DNA from: Apoda limacodes
Taxonomy: Eukaryota > Arthropoda > Insecta > Lepidoptera > Limacodidae
Direction: 5' to 3'
DNA: 64,000 bases
Assembly: GCA_946406115.1 (NCBI GenBank)
Contig: OX291557.1
Coordinates: 22,228,501-22,292,500 of the forward strand
Below are positions 1 to 10,215 of the stretch, one piece after another. The notes below the pieces were generated by a model. That model made no database searches. It saw nothing but the letters and a program-made list of their open reading frames with translations, and was not told the origin of the DNA. Both the position numbers and the translations under genes were made by a program. Within the stretch, counting starts at the first letter, position 1, and every line of letters starts with the position of its first letter.

Positions 1-885
1 GAATGAATTTCCTGCCGATGGCGAGCGGTGCGATGGTAAAAAGTAGCCGTGGGCATCATTTCGAACAATTCGAACATCGCTGGCGATGTCAACACCAACG
101 ATCCCAATGCTCTTGGAGATGGAGAGGGGAGTGTTCTGGAATTGTGGAACTACAGTGAATGGGGTTTTCTTAGCGGTGAACGCGCACAGTTGTGTCTTTG
201 TAGGGTTGAATTGGACCAAGTTTTCCCGTGCACGACCCGTGTAATAAGTCAAAGTCATATTTTTTTATTCAAATTAGGTTTTTACAAACACTTTTGAATC
301 GTCAAAGTTAAAAACACTAAATAAAGATAAAGACTAAGGAAATACTAAATACTAAAGCGTCTCCAGTACTTCGATTTACATAGCAATGTTTGTTGTTGAT
401 GGACAATATGCCATTGATATGCATAGAAATAGCGTAAGAGACAGCACAGAGCCTTGCGAGACACCAGCATTAATGTCCATGCTATCAGAGCAACTGCCGT
501 CAACTATGGCACGTATGCGTCTGCCGGACAAAAAGCTAGCCACCCATTTGCACAAACCCCGGGCACTACGTAAGATGGCAACTTCGATAGAAGACCCAGG
601 TGCCAGACCCGAACCAGATACATACTTGCCTCTGACTCTCAATGGCTAGTGCCGCAGGGTGTGAGAGATACACTAGAAGGTCACTAGTGGAGCGACCGTG
701 GCGAAAGCCAAAGTGACGGACACTGACAAGTTCATGTTTTTCTAGGTATCTTGGAAGCTGTATATCAATCACACACACACTCCATTATCGTGGATTTCTG
801 AGGGAGGTAATAGCAATAGGTCAATAATTCGATGAATCTGATCTATCGCTCTTTTTAGGCACATTCGCTATAGATGGTGGCTTTA
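1..885 (-). mobile_element. Jockey-like non-LTR retrotransposon fragment, internally deleted
   Basis: Decayed reverse-transcriptase (RT) region, closely matching the larger copy at 29.47-32.87 kb in the same orientation. Bases 1-75 match about 29741-29815, 76-235 match about 30112-30268, and 357-885 match about 30378-30905, so two internal blocks are missing. On the minus strand the RT region is recognisable (SLRGRR-like and MDINAGVSQGSVLS segments). It carries the same one-base frameshift after VSQGSVLS as the larger copy. The match begins at base 1, so the fragment probably extends beyond the window. It is not functional: stops, deletions and a foreign insert at 248-356 break it. Confidence 0.88.
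248..356. repeat. Foreign insert inside the Jockey fragment
   Basis: About 109 bases lie between 'gtaataa' and 'gcgtctcc', which are adjacent in the other Jockey copy near 30370. It includes 'attcaaattaggtttttaca', which resembles the 3' end of a common lepidopteran LINE or SINE, and 'gtcaaagt' occurs at both ends of its first half. About 90 bases of the host element just before it are also missing, so this may be an insertion plus deletion. No target duplication is clear. Confidence 0.5.
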
Positions 886-1414
886 GATCAATAAGAGCCT
901 TCGGTTGTAAAGACAGAGCCGGAATCCAATGAAAAAGGCATTGGAGCATCAATTTGTAAATATATAACTACTTATGTATTTATCTTGTATAATGTCAGAT
1001 TACTTTTTTGTTTGCTCTATATATATGCCTATAATTTCCTAGATAAACTTTTATATATATCTTAAAAATAGAGAAAACTATTTATTTCATTTTATAGCGA
1101 TATAGTATTTTAAAGTGAAAAGTAAAACTAATAAAAAGTAAATAATATGTTGCCAACTACCTGTGTAAACCTCGTTCATATATTTTGTTTTGTTATAATC
1201 TCTTTTTGTCAGTTTTGGCAAAGCTCTCAACTAACATTTTTATCTGACCGCTATATGACTTAAATGCATATAAGCTTTATTTCAAAAATATCAAACTTGT
1301 GTATCGATGCGGGTCTATTTCTTTAAATTATAGGTATATTCTTTTAATTATTTCTTAAAATAATTACGAAACTTTTCACTGGTCGCCGCCGATTTTTGAA
1401 TTATTTCGATACAT
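886..1414. other. AT-rich stretch, nothing recognised
   Basis: No convincing coding frame, inverted repeat or RNA gene is visible. The sequence is AT-rich with many stops in all frames. Confidence 0.5.
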
Positions 1415-1715
1415 TATAAGATAAGTACCTCAAAGACCGAGCCTTGCTTTTTTTTTAACAACGCCATCTATTGCCAAGAAGCTTTAGTGTTGCTGTGTCG
1501 GTCAAAATAATAGAATTACTACTCTCCAATAGATATCAGGAACAGTCATATTTTTCAGTTTATCATTGCCTTGAAAAAAAACTTAAAACGACGTTTTCTA
1601 AAAATGAAACCTAGCTAGATCGATTTATTGACCCCGAACCCCCAGCATACTAAATTTCATAAAAATCGTTGAAGCCGTATTCGACATTCAGATTAAATAT
1701 ATGCAAGAATTGCTC
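1415..1715 (-). repeat. Dispersed repeat, pair of 62280-62690
   Basis: The reverse complement of this stretch matches 62.28-62.69 kb along its length. Shared blocks include 'acgatttttatgaaatttag', 'gatctagctaggtttcattt', 'aggcaatgataaact' and 'cgacacagcaacactaaagc'. The two copies lie in opposite orientation near the two ends of the window. This copy has a single 'cttggcaatagatggcgttg' unit where the other has three. No coding content is seen, so this is probably a SINE-like or other non-autonomous element. Confidence 0.75.
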
Positions 1716-2214
1716 GTTTAAAGGTATTAGATATCACAACCAAGCGAATGCAGATATAGGTATTTGAAAACATTTCTTGCAAACTTAACTCGTTTGGCTA
1801 TGTCATCACCTTAATAAAAGTTACTTAACCCTCAAGTTAATCAATTGTACCGTGTCTGTTTGTTTTAATTTCTTCAACATGTTTGTAAATCACAAGTCTA
1901 AAGATTTTATAAAAAAGAGATATATTTAAGGAAATAATATAAAAAAAACCCATTTCAAAAAATCGTAGAATTTTTTTATTAAATGAAAAACACTTACTCA
2001 AACCTAAGTCATGAACTAAGTTACAACGTTTGAATTGTTTGTATAAGTATGTCTGTGAGTTTTCGTTCGAGTATTGCCTAATGGCGGCCACTTTTGACAC
2101 AAACCTGAGTTTAAAACTAACACACATTAGTTTTGAACCAATTAGGTAAGCATTTTTAATATTTACACTTTTTATAATTCGTTTAGTAACATAATAACCA
2201 ATATTTAGTGGCGC
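1716..2214. other. AT-rich stretch, nothing recognised
   Basis: One minus-strand open frame of 96 codons crosses it but shows no recognisable domain and has low-complexity composition. I treat the frame as chance. Confidence 0.5.
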
Positions 2215-2352
2215 AGTATACGGGGCCTTGTGTCTACGTTACAAAATTTTCGACATAAAACTTATGAGACAGAGTTTTGATTAGACGGACAGACGGAGAC
2301 TGCAATAATCTTTAAGAGTGTTCCGTTTTCCTTTTAGGCTACGGAACCCTAA
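2215..2352 (+). repeat. Partial 'acggaaccct' lepidopteran repeat
   Basis: Contains 'gacggacagacgg', then 'gtgttccgttttcctttt' and ends 'ctacggaaccctaa'. This is the 3' part of a repeat family present in longer form at 5495-5926, 11842-12255 and 21305-21746. Confidence 0.75.
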
Positions 2353-3299
2353 TATGGATTCGGTCGAGTGACAGTTCATTTGTAGTTACTTTATTGTGTA
2401 GCGACTACAATGCGGGAATGCCGTCAATTGTGCAAAAATTGGTTACATCCGTTGACATCAGGATATTGCTGCCATTACCTTTGTGATAGTGATGTGCTAA
2501 ATTACAAAAGGACTAAAACATTGTTATTGAGTACTATTATTTTGTGTTATTTTTATGAACATACAAAGATTAATTAGCTGGCAGTAGGAAATGCAATCTT
2601 GAGAGATTGAAACCAAGCCCTTTCCATGTATTTTGAAGTCCTTCAGAAGCCTTTCGTGGGTTTTACGATGAAACATCACTTGTTTGTACAGCGATATCAG
2701 TAGCGGTTTGTATTCATGAAATTTGATTCTGCTCAATCTCGTTAATGTAGCAAAATCTCGATAGTCGAGATCTTGCGAGAACAAAATCTCGCAAAAACGA
2801 CATGTCATTTCCTAGCTGGAAGTAACCTGCGAGCTAACAAGTTCGCATAAGCTATATATGCAATAAAAACACTATGTTCATTTCTTAGCTCTTAAAGGTT
2901 AGGTCATAGACTTTGAGTTCTGTAATTTGTTCTATGTGCAAGTTAACCTGTGGTGCCTTTTCTCGAGGTATCTAAGTCTATGGGTAAGGTACCTATACAA
3001 AGTATCTACCTACCTACCTAAGTCACTATTTATATCATTACACGCAAGTAGGTATCGTTTCTTGCTTTTTTACTCAAAACATTTTCACAATACTATAAAA
3101 ACAGCTTGTTTGTGCCTTTTTTGGATCGATAGCGTTCCGGTAGGATTTGGGTCACTTTGAATATTTCCTACAGTCAAAGGACGGGTATAAAGTAGGTTCA
3201 ATTTCCTCTATTGAAATGTAAATAAATATACATGTTATAAGCACTTCAAACTGTGTATGTGAGTATTTGCTAAATGGAGATTTTTTTTTCAGGTTAAGA
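2353..3299. other. Unassigned stretch
   Basis: No recognisable gene. A 94-codon minus-strand frame at 2524-2808 has no motif I know. A short inverted motif around 2755-2790 ('aaatctcgatagtcgaga') and a small TACC run near 3003-3018 are the only local structures seen. Confidence 0.45.
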
Positions 3300-5142
3300 A
3301 ATATTCCTTGAGGGCCATCAATCCTTTCTCAAAAAACTAAAGCAGTGGGTAATGACGGCTTAGGTCGGGACTGATTTTGCCAATCCTTGATAATATTTTG
3401 CCGCATAATACCCATATTATTAACTTTTCTTTGTTCACTGGTTGCTTTCCAACTTCATGGAAAATTGGCACACATAATACCCTTCCCAAAAAAAACTGAC
3501 CCTACTGACTACGCACATTATAGACCTATATCAATTTTGCCCTTTTGTCAAAAGTTTTAGAACGAGTAGTATATCACCAGTTATCAATTTTCATAAATCG
3601 CAACAATCTTTTAAATAGATTTCAGTCTGGATTTCGTCCAGCACATAGTACGTCCACGGCCCTAATTAATATCACTGATGACATTCGACGAGCCATGGAC
3701 GACCGAAAAATGACACTACTTGTTCTTTTAGATTTCAGTAATGCATTCAATTGCGTCAACCATGATATTCTCATGTCTATCATTCGCTCCCTAAATATAT
3801 CACAATCAGCGGCACAATGGTTCTAATCGTATCTTCAGGGGCGTCAACAACGTGTACGAATAAACGAGTTTTACTCTGATTGGTGCAATGTTGATTCTGG
3901 CGTACCCCAAGGCGGCGTGCTATCTCCTTTATTATTCTCAGTGTTTATAAACACTTCTGTCTCAGTAATCAATTTCAGCCATTACCATCTTTATGCTGAT
4001 GATCTTCAGCTCTACACATCTTTTAGGGTAGACGAAGTTATAGAGTGTATAAATATGATGAATAAAAATCTTGAATCTATAATAAACTGGACTAAACAAT
4101 ATGACCTTTCTCTTAACCCTGCTAAAACACACGTCATAATGGTAGGTAATAAAGCATTCCTTAAAAGAGTTGACCCAAAAATGTACCTTTAAGTTTCAAC
4201 GGGGGTGCATCTAAATTATTGCCAGCAGGTAAAAAATCTAGGCCTTATAATGGCAAATGATCTTTCTTGGTCACATCATGTCACCGAGGTAAGTAAAAAA
4301 ATCTTTTCGACAATGCATTCCCTAAAAAGAATGAAACACTTTTTACCTCAATCAGCTAAGGTTACGCTAGTTAGCTGCCTTTTGCTTCCTATAATTGACT
4401 ATGCAGATTTATGCTATCCCGACATAACTGAAGAACTACTTAACAAACTTGACCGCCTTCTCAACTTATGCATCCGTTATATTTTCGGCTTGCGTAAGTA
4501 TGATCATGTCTCCCAATATCGTACACAGTTAAATTGGGTCAATATCCGTTTTCACCGAAATACTCATCTTCTGACATGTATTTATGGCATTCTTAATAAT
4601 CCTTTATCCCCTCCTTATTTAATAGAACGAATTGAGTTCTTGGGTTCCCAAGAGCGACAGATACGGTTTTGCCGTTCCAATGTCCTCCGCACCCCTGCGC
4701 ATAGTACGACATTTTATTCGGATTCGTTCACGGTCACAACAGTTCGTTTGTGGAATAATTTACCAGTAAATATTCGTAATGCAAAGTCACTAGAGAGCTT
4801 TAAAGCTTACTGCATCGGTATAAGTGCTTTCTAGTGACCTATGCATAAATATATATGCATTATTTATACATATATGTATGTTTATGTTTAAAATTATATA
4901 CTTATAATTTATCCACCTTCTTATTTACATATTATACTTTATGATATTATTCTTATATACTATCTTTTATCTCTAAATCTATTATTATTATTGAAGCTAC
5001 TACGATCTATTACAACCAACACTGCACAACCCCTTATTTATATCTACATTACCAATGGTTAACTGATAGAAAATGCCTGAAGGCATTAAGTTCCCCTGTG
5101 TACAAAATTAGTGCAATAAAGAATTTTATTATTATTATTAAT
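3300..5142 (+). mobile_element. CR1-type non-LTR retrotransposon, 5'-truncated
   Basis: Element remnant containing the RT core, the post-RT region and a 3' end made of ATT units (about 5125-5141). The 5' part, including the endonuclease, is missing. From 3340 to 3544 the RT region is recognisable only across frame changes (a typical 'FPTSWKIGT' then 'YRPISILPFLSKVLE' pattern). From 3545 on, one frame is open apart from two stops. The ATT-type tail and the protein pattern fit the CR1 superfamily (CR1, Daphne or Kiri-like); I cannot assign the clade. A MITE begins immediately after the tail, at 5143. Confidence 0.85.
3545..4834 (+). pseudogene. CR1-type reverse transcriptase (pol) remnant
   Basis: RT copies element RNA into DNA at the target site; this copy is dead. 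One reading frame runs 3545-4834 with two in-frame TAA stops at 3824-3826 and 4190-4192. Visible RT blocks in order: 'GFRPAHSTSTAL', 'LLDFSNAFN' (first catalytic Asp region), 'GVPQGGVLSPLLFS', then the catalytic 'YADD' box at 3992-4003, followed by 'LNPAKT'. The last 209 residues are the usual post-RT region, ending 'LWNNLPVNIRNAKSLESFKAYC'. Upstream frameshifts separate it from more RT sequence at 3340-3544. The start given is the first residue of the longest frame, not a real initiation codon. Confidence 0.88.
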
Positions 5143-5383
5143 GCGGTCCACTAGCGCCGCCATTGGATATTCTTTATTCACTGTTCACAGAAAACTTATA
5201 TGAAAAAAAAATTGAACAAAAAATAAAACTAGTCATTATTTATTTTTAAAACGTTTTTTTTTTAAAAACAAAGCGTTTTGAAAATAGCTTATGGCTAGTT
5301 TTATTTTTGGTTCAATATTTTTTTTAAATACACTTTCTACGAACAGTAAACAAAAATACCCAATTGCAGCGCTAGTTGACCGC
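5143..5383. mobile_element. MITE with long terminal inverted repeats (GCGGTC ends)
   Basis: A 241-bp element made almost entirely of two imperfect inverted arms of about 120 bases. Left end 'gcggtccactagcgccgcca', right end 'gcagcgctagttgaccgc'. Inner arms also pair ('attgaacaaaaaataaaact' with the complement of the 'agttttatttttggttcaat' stretch). It starts right after the ATT tail of the CR1 element. It shares the 'CTAGCGCCGC' motif with elements at 6114, 16111 and 58983. No transposase, so non-autonomous. Confidence 0.85.
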
Positions 5384-5494
5384 AGGTTTATCATAGAAAC
5401 GAATATTACCTTATAAGGAACTGGACCAACAGCATTTTCAATTGGAGCTTTTTGTTTTGGGGTGTTTAAAATGAACACCGCAAAGAATGACCAA

Positions 5495-5926
5495 CGTGAT
5501 TTAGCGGAACACTAATATAATGACTCAACTGTCCGTCCGTTTGTCTGTCACCAGGCTTTATCTCATGAACCGTGATAGTAAGACTGTTCTTTGTTAGAAA
5601 TTTACACAGAATATGTATTTCTGTTGCCGCTATAAGAAAAATACTTCAAAACATAATTGAATTAATATTTAAGTGGGCTCCTATACAACAAACGTGTTTT
5701 TTTCGCTCGTTTTTGCTCGATATCGATATCAGCAACAGGTAGACGCTAAAAGTATTTACAGAATATATAGTGATATAGTCATTTTAATAATAAATAATTA
5801 CATTAATTTAAAACAAATATTTAAGGGGGCTCCCATACAACAAACGTGATTTTTTTACCGTTTTGATAGATAATGGTACGGAACCTTTCGTGCGCGACCC
5901 CGACTCGCACTTGGCCGATTTTATAA
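5495..5926 (-). repeat. 'acggaaccct' repeat, near full length
   Basis: Read on the minus strand it begins 'aaaatcggccaagtgcgagt', passes 'gcgcacgaaaggttccgtac' and ends with the 'gacagacaaacggacggaca' block. The order matches the copies at 11842-12255 and 21305-21746. No coding content; internal 'aagggggctcccatacaaca' is duplicated ('aagtgggctcctatacaaca' at about 5671 and 5823). Confidence 0.8.
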
Positions 5927-7050
5927 AAGTAATAAAAGATGGGGTTTTTCTTATAATGAAAAATCGAACTTTTGATCATTCAATTAGCCATATTTTTACT
6001 TTTTATATCACTGATCTATATAAACAAACATTACGTGCTGTTAAGTGTTTGTTGATAGGTGATTTTGAAAATTTATAAAGGTCCCATAGACGACATTGTA
6101 GTAAAGTTATTAAGGGCCCTCTTGCACCCCACTACCACCGCCATTAGATATCCTCAATTTTCTCTTCGTAGAAAACGAATTTCTAAAATCCAAATGTCAC
6201 AAATATAAAGCTAGTTACAAGTTTTTTTTAGAAGGTTTTATATAGTTTCTACACGGAAAAAAAAGAGTTTCCAAGTTCTATTCCACCAAAGTAATTTGCA
6301 TTCAGTCAAGAAATCCAACTATTTTGGACATATTTTGTTCACAGAAGGCAATATTATTTCCCAGAAAAAAAATCATTTTATCAATCGAAATTGATAAACT
6401 TCTTTTCGTATGAACAAATTTTTTTTTAACCAAATAAATGTTCGTTTTAGATCAACCAAACTTAAATTAATTACCCTAAGACAGTTAATGTTCTTGTATA
6501 AAATAAATACATTTTTATATGCAACATTTTATTTTTCTTCGTTTGAAAAAAAAAAATATTTTGCTTTAATATAATTTATTTTGCGCCAAAATCATGGTTT
6601 TCTTAAATCTGCGACGTCACTTATTAAAAACTATATTTTTCGATGAAAATAATTGTATCTTAAATCAAAGCCAGTGAAATGTTCAGTTAAGATAATATTG
6701 TTTTGAATTAGAGAAAATAATAATTTTAACAGAATTTGTTAGATTCTTGACTCAAAATCTGATATTTTATGCTAAAACTATTGTTTTAGTCGAAACAAAT
6801 AAAATACCTGCTTTAAAATATTAAACATTTTCGTTGAAATTAATCAACTAGTATCCCTTTGAACGAATTTTCTTTTCGTTTAAGTAAATACTTGCATTTT
6901 CAAAATTGAATGAATCTCATCACTGTCCATCATAGGATTTCGTGTTGGCTTTTAATTTTAAATAATTGTTTATTGTAGGGTTTTGTGCGTCAAATTAGTA
7001 TCAGTTTATGCGAGAAACCTACAGTTAATTATTTTCTGAGAATTGTAAAG

Positions 7051-7081
7051 CTTGTAGCGGATCATATCATACCGCTACAAG
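7051..7081. repeat. Perfect hairpin inside the 5S-bearing element
   Basis: Arms 'CTTGTAGCGG' (7051-7060) and its exact complement (7072-7081) with an 11-base loop. It lies at the junction where this copy carries about 185 bases that the copy at 23.05 kb lacks. Confidence 0.7.
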
Positions 7082-7222
7082 CAAGGCTGACGTCACGCGT
7101 CCTACATCGCGCTATCAAAGTTTCTTCTGTCCATGAGTATATATAGAAAACCGAACAGAATGATAAGTGTACCACGGCAGTCCCCAGGCATAACACCTCG
7201 CCTGGCAGGAGATCTCCTCTTT

Positions 7223-7340
7223 GCCGCCGCACCACAAGCATCCAGCAAACAGTCGCATTCGTCTATCAGAAACACGATAAGCGAAGTTAAGCAACGTCGA
7301 CCGTGGTTAGTATTTGGATGGGTGACCGCTTTTCTTCCAT
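7223..7340 (+). pseudogene. 5S rRNA-like sequence
   Basis: Resembles a whole 5S rRNA gene in length (about 118 bases). The 3' two thirds are clear: 'gcattcgtctatc', 'gcgaagttaagcaacgtcg' (A-box and intermediate region) and 'tggttagtatttggatgggt' with 'gaccgctttt' (C-box region, then T-run). The 5' third ('gccgccgcaccacaagc') is a weak match. 5S genes are transcribed by RNA polymerase III from these internal boxes. It lies in the middle of the TA-flanked element and is diverged from a functional 5S gene (for example 'gtcgaccgtgg' where 'gtcgggcccgg' is usual). It may be a pol III promoter carried by a SINE-type module. Confidence 0.8.
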
Positions 7341-8059
7341 GTTTAAGAAGGATCGTTAAATAGTCATAACAATTATAATTAAACATAACGCTGTATAATC
7401 AGCTAAAGGCGAGAATAGCTACCTTAGCTCGACAAATTCCATATAAAGGCAGTGCGGGTAGACTTGCCTATATGGCCCAAGCCTCCAGAAAAAGAGGCGT
7501 AGGGCTTTTTAAAAAAACTTTATTTAATCTAGACGGTTAACTATGTCATTTTGGACCGAAACATTTTTTGTTTTAAACTAAAATATAATGTTATTAATTT
7601 AAGAGCTGATGTAGTCTAGTTAAGAGCACTATTCTCTTGTGTGAACTAGAAATTTCTTCCGTGCAATAAAGCACGAAGTTCTACGCCCAAGAAAACTAAG
7701 TGTTTCAAATAAAGAAGCATATTTTTCTTCAATTAATTAAATATTGTTTCAAATTGATAGAGTTTTATTTACTGGTTCAATGAAATTTGATCTTGTGATA
7801 ACTTCATATTATTTTAAATATTTAAGAGAAATAATATCTTAGATGAAGTAAATATTCGTTGGTGCATATATGAAACGATATTCTCTTGGCTCAACTAATT
7901 CTTTTTTACCGTGTAAGTAATATCTATGAGTTGTAGTTGGCATTTCTGCTAAAAACGGCCACTTTTAGCAAAAATGCCATCTATAACTCACAGATATTAT
8001 TCTACGAAGAGAAAATTGAGAATATCTACTGGCGGCGCTAGTTAGCTGCTATATGCGCC

Positions 8060-8592
8060 TTAATAAAATAAATATTATTCGAATTTTCCAAAATCGCAAA
8101 ATATAGCGGTATAGTGTCAGAAAATTAAATCACAAAGTTTAGACCCAATGGTGGCGCTGTCCTTGAGCAGTTACTTATAAATTTTTTCAACGTTACTGAA
8201 ATGTACTAAAGTATAAGCGAGCGTCCAAAATGGCGTTCGGTTGGCGACTGAGTGAGGTGCAGCTAATGCGCATACATTTTAGTGGCGACGTAGCCAGGCT
8301 GCCAGAGCATCCAGTCGCCACGTAGGGAGCCGTAAATCGTGGCTACGCTTCCAAATTTTTTAAACTAACTAGGGAAGTTTTAGGTTGCATATTTACTTTT
8401 TGAGACAAACTATTATTTGTCAAAGGTGTTATACAATGGCGTTTGCTAGTTGATGGAATTGGATCTGATGAATTATCATTATCAACGAAGGTAGAAGGAC
8501 GAACGTTCTCTTCAGTCATGTGAAGGAGACGGACTGGACTTTAAATTAATGGATTGTTTGGTTTTTTTCCCAGTTTCTAGTTTGTTGTTTAA
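8060..8592. other. Unassigned stretch downstream of the recombinase pseudogene
   Basis: No coding frame recognised. A short pairing 'gtggcgac' / 'gtcgccac' occurs near 8282-8322. It may include the 3' end of the Crypton-like element at 8593-9250, but no terminus is visible. Confidence 0.4.
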
Positions 8593-9250
8593 TTAATCAG
8601 CAATATAGCCTTCTGCAACTTTGTCTGACTTCCAACCTCCTAGTCGCTTTAAGGACGTCAAATTGGCTCCTGAATCTGCCAATAATGTAGCAGAGGTCCT
8701 CCTGAAGCTGTGCCCAGTATAATACTCAGCATCCGGCAGACCAAGAAACGTAGCTATTTCTTTTGGCATATTACCAAATTTGTTTATCCCGATTGCTTCA
8801 GCTGTACACTTCCCTTTTTGATAATTTAAAAAAAAACGGTCGGTTTTTGCTTTTTGGGACCGCTGATTCATATATTTTTGCACTATTCTAAGAAAATCGC
8901 CTTCAACAACAAAGCTTCTTGGTATCTTATTTTTTGTATTCGGAATCTTGATTAGTAGTTTTTTCCAAAGGCTTCAATATCTTTTAATGTAATATTGGCT
9001 AACTCCTTTCTGCGGCAAGCTCCAACAACGCCAAAAATCAGCGCAACCTACAAAAAAAGGGTTTTGATTAATATTTTTAAAAAAATATATATATATGAGA
9101 AATATAAGTATTTATTAATAAATTACCTTGGTGGCTAAATAACGATCATCGGGAGCTTCGTTCAAAAACCTTTCCACTTCATTCGATGTTAATATTTTCG
9201 ACTTTTTAGTTGTAAAACCGTCTGATTGTCGTTTTAAGAAAGCATTTTTA
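8593..9250 (-). pseudogene. Crypton-like tyrosine recombinase, intron-containing, frameshifted
   Basis: Tyrosine recombinases cut and rejoin DNA through a catalytic tyrosine; Cryptons are eukaryotic transposons using one. Reading minus, an upstream exon ends at 9127 ('FLKRQSDGFTTKKSKILTS' to 'DDRYLATK'). A 79-bp intron (9126-9048) has GT and AG ends. The next exon starts 'VALIFGVVGACRRKELANI', holding the first catalytic Arg. After a one-base loss in an A-run near 8961-8966 the frame resumes to 8593, with 'GHSFRRT' (His and second Arg), 'LGGW' (His/Trp site) and 'EGYIAD' (nucleophilic Tyr). All catalytic residues can be seen. The N-terminal region is missing or unrecognisable above 9250. It could instead be a domesticated host relative, but the frameshift argues for a dead copy. 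Confidence 0.82.
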
Positions 9251-9594
9251 CACTCATAGCATAGCAATTTCTATTATATAATTCTGTTCTAAAGTTTGGT
9301 AGGCACAGCTTATTGGGATACCTTGTATTAAATTTGGATAAAGTTTCCATTTTTTTTAAATGACTCTGGATGCTGTTTTACAAATATACACGCCTCAAGA
9401 ATGTAGATACATGGCAATGGAAGTAATTTCATCTGTTTGAATAAAGGTTTGCAACTTGTCAGTGGCGAAACAATTGATCAATTTGTGGCCATCTTGCAAA
9501 CGACCCCTTTTGTCTCGCCTTTACAGATTCGAATTAAACTTATCGCGCCACCTACCGGAAAGGGCAGAACACTGTCTATGAGACCAGCTACTTT

Positions 9595-9885
9595 TATCAT
9601 ATTATAAATGCGAAAGTTTGTTTGTCTGTCTGTTTGTTTGTTACTTAATAAGTCACTCATACTTAGACTGATTTAGATGAAATTTGATATGGCGATAGGT
9701 GAAGGACATACGATGGTTTTTATTCCGAAAAATTCAGAAGTTCCCGCCGGAATAACTATAACCGAGCCTTAACGAATTATTTCATTAGTATAATTAAGGA
9801 CTCATTAGTATAATTATGGAGTTGACGTACAAATTCCAAGCCGATAACCAAAATTAGGGCAGGTGGGGCCGCGGGAAAAAGTCAT
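9595..9885 (+). repeat. 'ataaatgcgaaagtttg' repeat, copy 1
   Basis: Starts 'attataaatgcgaaagtttg', includes 'cagaagttcccgccgg' and ends 'gccgataaccaaaattaggg' with 'gccgcgggaaaaag'. This widespread noncoding repeat occurs again at 9925, 13185, 36950 and 57725, and reversed at 24878. Confidence 0.75.
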
Positions 9886-9924
9886 TAATTACCAGCTTTC
9901 CTTAATTGCCAACTATCCCATTAA

Positions 9925-10215
9925 TATTATAAATGCGAAAGTTTGGATGTTTGGTATTTTGATACTCAATCACCCTTCAACCATTGGATGGATCGAGATG
10001 AAACTTGGCACAAATATAGGTTAAGTCCTGGAATAGGATATATGCTAATTATCATCCCGGGAAATTTTAAAGTTTCTACAGGAGTAACTATAACCGAATT
10101 CCACGAATGAACCATAGCTGCAGCTATAGCTTTCTATAAGAAACTTTTTTCATATAATCAAGGAGTTGCCGTAACAATCCAACGCCGATAACCAAATTTA
10201 GGGCGGGCAGATTTA
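9925..10215 (+). repeat. 'ataaatgcgaaagtttg' repeat, copy 2
   Basis: Starts 'attataaatgcgaaagtttg' and ends 'gccgataaccaaatttaggg'. Contains the self-complementary 'atagctgcagctatagct' stretch that reappears in altered form at about 57850. Directly follows copy 1 in the same orientation. Confidence 0.72.

Larger units (their letters stand above)
6252..7913 (+). mobile_element. TA-flanked non-autonomous element carrying 5S rRNA-like sequence
   Basis: Ends are inverted repeats: 'CACGGAAAAAAAAGAG' at 6252 and 'CTTTTTTACCGTG' ending at 7913. TA lies on both sides (6250-6251, 7914-7915). The related element at 16.2 kb shows the uninterrupted site ('tagtttctaaataatat'), which supports exact insertion at a TA. 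The interior has no open frame of note; it holds a hairpin (7051-7081) and a 5S rRNA-like stretch (7223-7340). A second, degraded copy lies on minus at about 22985-23545. TA duplication suggests a Tc1/mariner-type transposase acted on it, by inference. Confidence 0.8.
6114..8059. mobile_element. TTAA-flanked inverted-repeat element, split by an insertion
   Basis: Left end about 6114 ('gggccctcttgcaccccac' then 'cgccattagatatcctcaat'); right end about 8059 ('gaatatctactggcggcgct' then 'gctatatgcgcc'). The arms pair over 'agatatcctcaattttctct' and 'cttcgtaga'. Both ends abut TTAA (6110-6113 and 8060-8063), consistent with a TTAA target duplication. Without the 1662-bp insert at 6252-7913 it would be about 280 bp. 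The right half contains a hairpin around 'gctaaaaacggccacttttagc'. A related truncated copy at 16111-16310 lacks the insert. No transposase gene. Confidence 0.78.

Noticed and set aside
7223..7340. A functional 5S rRNA gene
   Set aside because: Too diverged from the expected sequence, single, and located inside a mobile element that has another copy.
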